A stretch of 64,000 bases of DNA from Bacillus sp. 103mf. GTDB lineage: Bacteria; Bacillota; Bacilli; Bacillales; Bacillaceae_G. Below are positions 58,428-64,000 of this stretch, in pieces (the first letter of the stretch is position 1; every line of letters begins with the position of its first letter). The DNA lies in NCBI RefSeq assembly GCF_900116295.1, contig NZ_FPAF01000002.1, forward strand, positions 62,001 to 126,000, given 5' to 3'. The notes beneath the pieces were generated by a model. It made no database searches. It had not been told where the DNA came from and worked only from the letters and a program-made list of their open reading frames with translations. Made by a program: the position numbers and the translations under genes.

Positions 58428-58775
58428 TTGACTGATAAACATGAAGAACGTTATAGAGAAAACGAAGATCATTTTGAAGAAGAATATGCAGCTGAAATTG
58501 CACCGAACGGTGTGCCTTACAATGACAAAGAACAAGTAACGAAAAAAGCCGCAGGTGGTTCAACAACTGGATTTATCGCACTCGCTCTTGCCGTCTTATC
58601 TTTATTCACTTTTCCAATTCTCTTTGGACTTCTTTCTGTCCTACTCGGTATCTATGCCTATAACCGCGGCGCTACGGTTACAGGTGGAATTGCTGCAATC
58701 GTTGGCGGTTTAGCGGCAATTGTCGCATTAATATTCCGAGCGGCTCTTATCGGCTTATTTTTCTCTCTTTTTTAA
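58428..58775 (+). CDS. Small membrane protein, 115 residues
   Basis: TTG 58428 lies 7-8 bases after AAAGGAGA, giving MTDKHEERYRENEDHFEEEY. A charged 45-residue N-terminal tail precedes two or three glycine/alanine-rich membrane helices (GFIALALAVLSLFTFPILFG; GIAAIVGGLAAIVALIF). The layout resembles DUF4190-type proteins. Function unknown. Confidence 0.7.
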   Translation: MTDKHEERYRENEDHFEEEYAAEIAPNGVPYNDKEQVTKKAAGGSTTGFIALALAVLSLFTFPILFGLLSVLLGIYAYNRGATVTGGIAAIVGGLAAIVALIFRAALIGLFFSLF

Positions 58776-58830
58776 ACGCGAAGCTTCCATCGATCAGAAT
58801 CTTACAGACAATTTTTCATCATGGAACATG

Positions 58831-58866
58831 ATAAAAGGTATCTTGCTTCTGGCAAGATACCTTATC
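58831..58866. terminator. Bidirectional terminator
   Basis: ATAAAAGGTATCTTGC pairs with GCAAGATACCTTAT between the 115-residue gene and the K+ transporter gene. Confidence 0.85.
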
Positions 58867-60205
58867 CTGTAAATACATCCTCAGCTGGATAGCGAATTTT
58901 TTGTTTTGCTGGCCGAGCAAGTGAAAATACAAGTGTTAGCGGTCCAATTAATCCGCAAAACATAACAAACATAATCACGCATTTTCCAAAAGCTGATAAT
59001 TTCGCTGTAATGCCCATTGTTAATCCAACTGTTCCAAATGCTGAAATTGTTTCAAATAAAACTTCTATAAAACTAAAGTTTTCAGTAAGCATCAGTACAA
59101 ATACTGCCACAAAAATTAAAAATTGACTGGCAATGACAATCGCTAAAGCTCTCGTCACCGTTGACATTTTAATTGTACGACGAAATAAAACCAAGTCTTC
59201 TTTTTTCTTGAAAAATGAAAGCACAGATGTAATTAAAATAACAAAAGTGGTAAGCTTAATACCGCCTCCAGTCGAAACACTTCCTGCTCCAATAAACATA
59301 AGCACCATCGTAAAGAACAGTGTTGACTCTCCCATACTTCCGTAATCAATTGTATTAAATCCAGCTGTACGCGGTGTAATTGCTTGGAAAAACGATGCCC
59401 ACAACTTCTCACTTAATGATAAAGAACCTAATGTTTTTGCGTTATTATATTCTAATACAAATATAATAAGCATTGCAGCCACAATTAACACAATCGTACC
59501 AATAATCATGATTTTTGAATGCAATACTAGTTTTCGAAAACTGCGGCTATACCATATATCAATGAGTACGGTAAAACCTAAACCACCTGTTACAATTAAC
59601 GAACAAATACCAATATTAATAATAGGATCTCCAACATATCTCGTTAAATTATCTGGCCATAAAGCAAATCCGGCATTATTATAAGCAGCCACGACATGAA
59701 ACAAGCTGTAATATATTCCTTTTCCGAATCCGAATTCTGGAACAAAGCGAATAGATAAAAATACAACACCCACTAATTCAATACAAATTGAGAAGAAAAA
59801 CACCCGTTTTACTAATTTTACAAGCCCACCAATGTTCGTTTGATTTAATGCTTCTCCAATAAGAAGGCGATGACGCAGCCCTATCTTTTTACCTAACACC
59901 CAAACTATTAAAATAGCAATTGTCATTAAACCTAAACCACCAGTTTGTATAAGAAACATAATGACAACTTGCCCAAATATTGTAAAGGTACTATTTACAT
60001 CCACTACACCTAATCCAGTTACAGTCGCAGCTGATGTCGCTGTAAAAAAAGCATCTACCCAGCTAATTGACATTTTTGTTGAAATTGGTAATTTCAATAA
60101 TAGTCCCCCAACCATAATCAAAGCAAAAAAGCCAATTGCTAAAATTTGTGGTGGACTCAATCGTATAAAACGATCATTTAAGTCTCGTTTTTCTATTATT
60201 TTCAT
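58862..60205 (-). CDS. Ktr/Trk-type potassium channel subunit (KtrB/KtrD)
   Basis: 447 residues with four M1-P-M2 repeats. The four filter segments are visible: SAATVTGLGVVD, AAYNNAGFALW, ITPRTAGFN and SAFGTVGLTMG. Takes up K+, driven by Na+ and gated by a KtrA/KtrC ring encoded elsewhere. ATG 60205 has GGGAG 8 bases upstream; the 26 upstream codons are unsupported. No cytoplasmic partner gene is adjacent, as for B. subtilis ktrD. Confidence 0.9.
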   Translation of the reverse strand: MKIIEKRDLNDRFIRLSPPQILAIGFFALIMVGGLLLKLPISTKMSISWVDAFFTATSAATVTGLGVVDVNSTFTIFGQVVIMFLIQTGGLGLMTIAILIVWVLGKKIGLRHRLLIGEALNQTNIGGLVKLVKRVFFFSICIELVGVVFLSIRFVPEFGFGKGIYYSLFHVVAAYNNAGFALWPDNLTRYVGDPIINIGICSLIVTGGLGFTVLIDIWYSRSFRKLVLHSKIMIIGTIVLIVAAMLIIFVLEYNNAKTLGSLSLSEKLWASFFQAITPRTAGFNTIDYGSMGESTLFFTMVLMFIGAGSVSTGGGIKLTTFVILITSVLSFFKKKEDLVLFRRTIKMSTVTRALAIVIASQFLIFVAVFVLMLTENFSFIEVLFETISAFGTVGLTMGITAKLSAFGKCVIMFVMFCGLIGPLTLVFSLARPAKQKIRYPAEDVFTG

Positions 60206-60293
60206 AGCACTAACTCCCTTAATCCGTCCTCCATAATATGTAACATAGTTGAGCATAATCTTTTTTCTTATGAATTTCAACATTTATTTCCAT

Positions 60294-60374
60294 ATAAAGT
60301 GAAACTTCCATCATTGGGGTTTTTTTATTCCCCAATGATGGTTAGCCCGCCCAATCGGGCTTTTATGGAATAAA
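60294..60374 (+). repeat. Repeat family A, copy A11 (short)
   Basis: ATAAAGTGAAACTTCCATCA, hairpin CATTGGGG/CCCCAATG, AGCCCGCCCAATCGGGCTTT and terminal ATAAA; the CTTACTGCCCG part is missing. Confidence 0.8.
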
Positions 60375-60412
60375 AAATAGAAAATTCCTAATTCCTTCAC
60401 TCCAAGTTCACA

Positions 60413-60440
60413 TTGAATTCACATCAGTCTTTTATAGTAT
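60413..60440 (+). promoter_or_regulatory. Promoter of the candidate small RNA
   Basis: TTGAAT (60413-60418), 16-base spacer, TAGTAT (60435-60440). Confidence 0.55.
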
Positions 60441-60445
60441 AACTA

Positions 60446-60572
60446 TCGAAGCTGTTCCTCCCTAATAATGAGACATCCCCAATGTCTCGAACAGCTTTCT
60501 GTCCCTAACTTAAATTGACATAAATTGTCCCCCTTCCTAAGCCATCTTGAAATACAAAGATGGCTTTTTTTT
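60446..60572 (+). ncRNA. Candidate C-rich small RNA, about 125 nt
   Basis: GAAGCTGTTC (60448-60457) pairs with GAACAGCTTTC to enclose CTCCCTAATAAT and a GAGACAT-CCCCA-ATGTCTC hairpin. A single-stranded stretch with CTGTCCCT and TGTCCCCCTTCC follows, then terminator GCCATCTT/AAGATGGCTTTTTTTT (60541-60572). No start codon with a ribosome site. Exposed C-rich loops are typical of Gram-positive sRNAs that pair with Shine-Dalgarno sequences. Confidence 0.65.
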
Positions 60573-60597
60573 ATCTCACTACTTATATTCCCTCCTG

Positions 60598-60801
60598 ATA
60601 TATAAATCTATTTTAAATTTTCAACATATAAGTCGCTGCTATGCAGAATACAACATGACCGCTATTCACATGTTGCCTTTGTTTTAAACCTCGCATGTGG
60701 CAGGAAAAGGCCCTGACCGTTTCTATGCACGGCCAGATGTTCTCGCCCACCTCAAAAGAAAGAGGGTTTTCTCTCGATTTTTTAATTTGTATTTATATAG
60801 A
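60598..60801 (+). repeat. Repeat family B, copy B9
   Basis: Full-length forward copy, TATAAATCTATTTTAAATTT to TTGTATTTATATAG. With A11 and the sRNA it accounts for the gap 60206-60821. Confidence 0.88.
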
Positions 60802-60821
60802 AAAGAAGAAGTGAATATACT

Positions 60822-60977
60822 TCACTCCTTCCTTGATTTGCTTCCTTTTTTCGAACGATATTCTTTTCCTTTATTATTATCACCAGCAATAAACTCTGTA
60901 CCAAATTCCTGTTGATATTGTCCGGCTTTAGGTGCCCCTTGATTCCCACTCCCTATACTACCATTACGATTTGTCAT
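60822..60977 (-). CDS. Small Gly/Gln/Lys-rich protein, 51 residues, possibly spore-related
   Basis: ATG 60977 follows AAGGAAG. MTNRNGSIGSGNQGAPKAGQ, then YQQEFGTEFIAG and a basic tail (YRSKKGSKSRKE). No hydrophobic core. The Gly/Gln composition and FGTEF motif recall gamma-type small acid-soluble spore proteins, but that is only a resemblance. Confidence 0.6.
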   Translation of the reverse strand: MTNRNGSIGSGNQGAPKAGQYQQEFGTEFIAGDNNKGKEYRSKKGSKSRKE

Positions 60978-61042
60978 ACAACTTCCTTCCCTTCTTTATC
61001 ATAATATTGTTAGTATGCTTCGTTTCATTCAAAATACACATG

Positions 61043-61071
61043 AAAAGCCTTCGCTAGGTTGCGAAGGCTTT
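61043..61071. terminator. Terminator-like hairpin
   Basis: AAAGCCTTCGC pairs with GCGAAGGCTTT; on the minus strand it follows the MarR gene end by about 40 bases. Confidence 0.7.
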
Positions 61072-61109
61072 AACGATTCCCCAATGTAAAATACATAAAA
61101 TGATTTATC

Positions 61110-61529
61110 CTAAATTAATTTTTGCGAAATAGCGATCATAACCGTCATTTCCTCTTCAGATAAAGCAGAAAATCGTTCTTTCAAATACAGCTTGTTCTGT
61201 TTTTCCATCTCAGCTACTAACTCTTTTCCTTTATCAATAATCTCCAAATAGACGACACGGCGATCTGACGTACTACGCGAACGCGTTACAAGTCCTTTTT
61301 TTATTAATTTTTCTGCAACAGCCGTAATATGACTATTCGATACATTCAATTCATTCGCAACGCGGGAAACCATTTCCTTTTGGTTTCGATTTAAAATACG
61401 TAACACGAGAAATTCATTCCACGGAATATAATCCTCAAAAATTTTGTTCATATCATTACGGATTGTACGAAACATAGCAAAAAAATTTGTCGACAAATTC
61501 TCGATCAGCAACTCGCGATTGTTAACCAT
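61110..61529 (-). CDS. MarR family transcriptional regulator
   Basis: 139 residues. Winged helix with MVSRVANELNVSNSHITAVAEKL and the basic wing SRSTSDRRVVYLEI. ATG 61529 follows AGAGGTGCTGTATAAA. The neighbours (small protein, YrvL-like gene) do not reveal a ligand or target. An A/T-rich region with TATATTAACGTACTTTT upstream may hold its promoter. Confidence 0.87.
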   Translation of the reverse strand: MVNNRELLIENLSTNFFAMFRTIRNDMNKIFEDYIPWNEFLVLRILNRNQKEMVSRVANELNVSNSHITAVAEKLIKKGLVTRSRSTSDRRVVYLEIIDKGKELVAEMEKQNKLYLKERFSALSEEEMTVMIAISQKLI

Positions 61530-61705
61530 TTTATACAGCACCTCTATGTATTTAATATAGTTAAATAAAAATATTATGAACTATATTAACGTACTTTTTT
61601 CATTTTGTCATCCCTTTTATTTGGAAATTCATGTATCTTTTCTTCATCGTTTGGAAATAGATGATAAAGGTTGCTTTTAAAACATGCTGTACATTTAATC
61701 AGCGC

Positions 61706-61740
61706 GAAAACAGGGTGCCTCTATGCATCCTGTTTTCATT
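61706..61740 (+). terminator. Orphan terminator
   Basis: GAAAACAGGGTGC pairs with GCATCCTGTTTTC and is followed by ATTTTATT on the plus strand. No gene is visible upstream on that strand within 61542-61706. The rest of the gap 61530-61909 shows nothing else. Confidence 0.55.
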
Positions 61741-61909
61741 TTATTCTACTCAAACAAACCACGTACAAATATGTTCACATTTTATGTAAACTTCTCATCA
61801 TTAGAAAATACACCTCACTACTAAAATTTTTTTACCTTATCACTTCCCTCCCTCTCCTAAGAAACGTTATAATAAAGTTATAGTTAATTTTTACCAAAAG
61901 GAGATTTAT

Positions 61910-62350
61910 ATGAAAGAACAAGACGAACGGTTTTCAGATTTAAATATAAAAGAAAAAACACTTGTAATTAGTAGTATTTCCCTACTCATTTTTCTCGCAT
62001 TGGCTTTTATATTTTTTGTTTCTGTTGGTATATTTCATCTTATTGGGATCGAATATACATCTCGAACAACTCTTCTTCTCTTTTTTGTATTAAGCCTTGT
62101 TTTAGACATATTTAGTAGTTTTGGAATTGGTTTGTGTAAAATATTTTTTAACGCTCCATTAAACCAAATGCCCAAATGGCTCTCATTTCTCCTTCTTGCT
62201 ATTTTACAAATTTCCTTTGATTGGATTACAATTCATATTACAGATGAATGGATTGATGGGGTTACCATTTCCAATATAGGAGAATTGCTAATTGTCCTAA
62301 CCTTTTTCACAATTGATAAACTATGGCTTACCGATAAAAAGGAAAAGTAA
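61910..62350 (+). CDS. YrvL-like membrane regulatory protein
   Basis: 146 residues, four membrane helices after MKEQDERFSDLNIKEKTLVI. Composition and start (F-x-D-[LM]-N-[IL]-K-E-K) resemble B. subtilis YrvL, described as a regulatory protein. ATG 61910 follows AAAAGGAGATTTAT. The exact function is unknown. Confidence 0.65.
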   Translation: MKEQDERFSDLNIKEKTLVISSISLLIFLALAFIFFVSVGIFHLIGIEYTSRTTLLLFFVLSLVLDIFSSFGIGLCKIFFNAPLNQMPKWLSFLLLAILQISFDWITIHITDEWIDGVTISNIGELLIVLTFFTIDKLWLTDKKEK

Positions 62351-62414
62351 TATTACAAGCTTTTCACAAAAAAACTTGATACAATATGAGAAAATATAGA
62401 AAGGAGTGTAATGC

Positions 62415-62969
62415 ATGACATTACTTCAATGGTTTGAAAAAGGCATGTCCTTTGATACATATGTAAATAATATGAAAGTAAACCAATACGAATTACTACA
62501 CATTTACAATAACTTCTTAATTCCAAATGAACTTCTTCCAACTTTAGAGACACGTCAAAATGACAACTTAAAGGTTATCGTTTTAACCGCAGATTGGTGC
62601 GGTGATGCCCTTCTTTGCGTACCAATTATGAAGCGTATTTGTGAAGTTGCTGGCATTGAGATGAGCTTACTCATTCGCGATGATCATTTAGAGTTGATGG
62701 ATCAATATTTAACAAATGGGACAGCACGTGCAATTCCAATTTTTATTTTTACAGATCAAGATGGGAATGAAAAGGCGGTATGGGGACCTCGAGCACCAAA
62801 AGTACAAGAGTTGGTTACCTCTATGCGTGCAACACTTCCTAATAAGGAAGATCCAGGGTTCGAAGAAAAACAGCAAAACATGTATGCAGAATTCCGTAAA
62901 ACATTAGCTTCTGACACATCAATTTGGGAACACGTCATGGAAAATATAATAGAAAAAATAGCAAAATAA
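62415..62969 (+). CDS. Thioredoxin-fold protein with WCGD motif
   Basis: 184 residues. VIVLTADWCGDALLCVPIMKR has the active-site position WC-G-D, so the second catalytic Cys is missing and a normal disulfide exchange is unlikely. RAIPIFIFTDQDGNE holds the cis-Pro loop. Found as 'thioredoxin family protein' in bacilli. ATG 62415 follows AAAGGAGTGTAATGC. Confidence 0.8.
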   Translation: MTLLQWFEKGMSFDTYVNNMKVNQYELLHIYNNFLIPNELLPTLETRQNDNLKVIVLTADWCGDALLCVPIMKRICEVAGIEMSLLIRDDHLELMDQYLTNGTARAIPIFIFTDQDGNEKAVWGPRAPKVQELVTSMRATLPNKEDPGFEEKQQNMYAEFRKTLASDTSIWEHVMENIIEKIAK

Positions 62970-62993
62970 AAAACTGCCAAATGGCAGTTTTTT
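62968..62993. terminator. Bidirectional terminator
   Basis: AAAAAACTGCCA / TGGCAGTTTTTT. Confidence 0.9.
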
Positions 62994-62995
62994 CA

Positions 62996-63787
62996 TTATA
63001 AAACAAAGAAATAAAACACCGCAGCAAGAATGAAACGATAATATGCAAATGGTGTTAATTTCACACGAGATAATAATTTTAAGAATGAAACAATCGCTAA
63101 CATCGCAACTACAAATGCAGTAATAAATCCGCTCGCAAATAACGGAAGATCTGCTGCACTTAATTCACTCCAACTCTTAATTAAGTCAAGACCTGTTGCC
63201 GCAATCATCATTGGTACCGCAAGAATAAATGTATATTCAGCAGCTGCTGTATGAGATACACGAGCTAATAACCCACCACTAATCGTAGACCCAGAACGTG
63301 AAAATCCTGGCCATAGCGCTAAACATTGAAACATCCCAATTGTGAATGCTTGTTTATATGTAATCTCGTCCAATGTTTTTGCTGTGCTTGGTTTTGAAAA
63401 CTTCTCAGCGATAATCATTAAAATACCACCAGCAACTAAACTAATAACAACCGGTCCTGTCCCGAATAAAATCTCCTTGATTTTGCTATGAAATAAAAAA
63501 CCAAGTAAACCTGCTGGAATCATTCCGATAATAATATGTAATAAGTTTAATGATGGCCCTTGCTTTACTCGTCCAATTCCCACTAATGACCATAATCGTT
63601 TCCAAAATACAACAACAACCGCTAAAATGGACCCTAATTGCACAACAACTTCAAATGTTTTTGCTTTATCTCCTTCAAATCCAATTAAATGCCCTGTTAG
63701 AATCATATGTCCTGTTGATGATACAGGTAAAAACTCCGTCAATCCTTCAACAGCACCCATGATTAATCCAATTAACCAATCAGCCAC
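62996..63787 (-). CDS. uppP: Undecaprenyl-diphosphatase (BacA/UppP)
   Basis: 263 residues, about eight helices. The two catalytic motifs are [16 protein letters not shown] and [14 protein letters not shown]. Recycles the undecaprenyl carrier for wall synthesis and contributes to bacitracin resistance; functionally linked to the envelope-stress lia operon elsewhere in the window. ATG 63787 follows AAGGAGGCACGA. Confidence 0.95.
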   Translation of the reverse strand: MADWLIGLIMGAVEGLTEFLPVSSTGHMILTGHLIGFEGDKAKTFEVVVQLGSILAVVVVFWKRLWSLVGIGRVKQGPSLNLLHIIIGMIPAGLLGFLFHSKIKEILFGTGPVVISLVAGGILMIIAEKFSKPSTAKTLDEITYKQAFTIGMFQCLALWPGFSRSGSTISGGLLARVSHTAAAEYTFILAVPMMIAATGLDLIKSWSELSAADLPLFASGFITAFVVAMLAIVSFLKLLSRVKLTPFAYYRFILAAVFYFFVL

Positions 63788-63969
63788 ATTCGTGCCTCCT
63801 TAATACCTTATAATGCTTCATTCACACTTTATCATAATACCTCATCTTTACAAAACACGCATCGTTTTTTTCAAATTCACTCTCAATACATGGGTACACA
63901 TTACTTTTCTAAATTCTTATTCAATAGTATGATTAAAGCGGTTTGTTTGTATTTCAGAAAGGAGTATAT

Positions 63970-64000
63970 ATGAAAGAAACTACATCAATTTCACAAAAAA
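63970..64000 (+). CDS. Start of a gene running off the right edge
   Basis: AAAGGAG then ATG 63970: MKETTSISQK. Too short to identify. Confidence 0.6.
   Translation, partial: MKETTSISQK

Noticed and set aside
60697-60915. 72-residue plus-strand ORF
   Set aside because: Covers repeat B9 and the antisense of the 51-residue gene.

Overview
The window is a chromosomal segment of a Bacillus cereus group bacterium. The evidence is low G+C content, Shine-Dalgarno sequences of the GGAGG type before nearly every gene, Bacillus-type regulators (S-box, L-box, T-box, CcpA cre, CodY-like and LiaR systems), spore-related proteins such as GerW/YtfJ, and two families of short interspersed repeats that look like the B. 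cereus group 'bcr' repeats. Species within the group cannot be decided from this sequence. No rRNA, tRNA, prophage, insertion sequence with a transposase, or CRISPR array was seen.

Layout. Positions 1-9,300: phosphate permease (partial), a TSUP anion permease, a Crp/Fnr-type regulator facing the NO-detoxifying flavohaemoglobin hmp (with a consensus FNR/CRP operator), a membrane metalloprotease, a lipoprotein, a methyltransferase and small proteins. 9,400-14,600: a secreted 5'-nucleotidase and the lia cell-envelope stress operon (liaI-liaH-liaF-liaS-liaR, no liaG). 15,000-22,600: an S-box controlled NhaC-family transporter (MetT), a DUF402 protein, a GltT-type symporter, a secreted M23 peptidase and an NSS transporter behind a T-box with a probable Trp specifier. 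22,900-29,980: a sulfate assimilation and siroheme unit (S-box, yezD, cysH, sat, cysC, sulfite reductase, DUF3906, sirA, sirB, sirC). 30,270-37,400: lysA with its lysine riboswitch, an LTA-synthase family protein, pssA, a hydroxyacid dehydrogenase and a small protein whose Shine-Dalgarno lies in a long hairpin. 37,480-56,160: a very large amino-acid block on the minus strand, ilvE-ilvD-[T-box]-ilvBNC-leuABCD, followed by a his leader and hisZGDBHAFIE plus a PHP phosphatase. 56,500-64,000: small proteins, two candidate non-coding RNAs, gerW, a Ktr/Trk K+ channel subunit, MarR regulator, YrvL-like protein, thioredoxin-like protein and uppP.

How it works together. Most of the middle 35 kb is amino-acid and sulfur biosynthesis, and nearly every transcription unit there carries its own cis-acting RNA sensor: SAM (two S-boxes), lysine (L-box), probable tRNA-Ile and tRNA-Trp (T-boxes), and, before hisZ, what reads as a complete four-segment ribosome-mediated attenuator with an 18-residue leader peptide containing three consecutive His codons. 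That last element is the most striking finding: Bacillus amino-acid operons normally use T-boxes or protein regulators, while peptide-leader attenuation of his is the textbook enterobacterial mechanism.

A second theme is repeats. About a dozen copies or remnants of a ~155 bp element with ATAAA/TTTAT ends, and nine copies of a ~200 bp element, sit between genes. Several of the first kind lie exactly at stop codons, and in cysC and sirC the repeat supplies the last codons of the protein.
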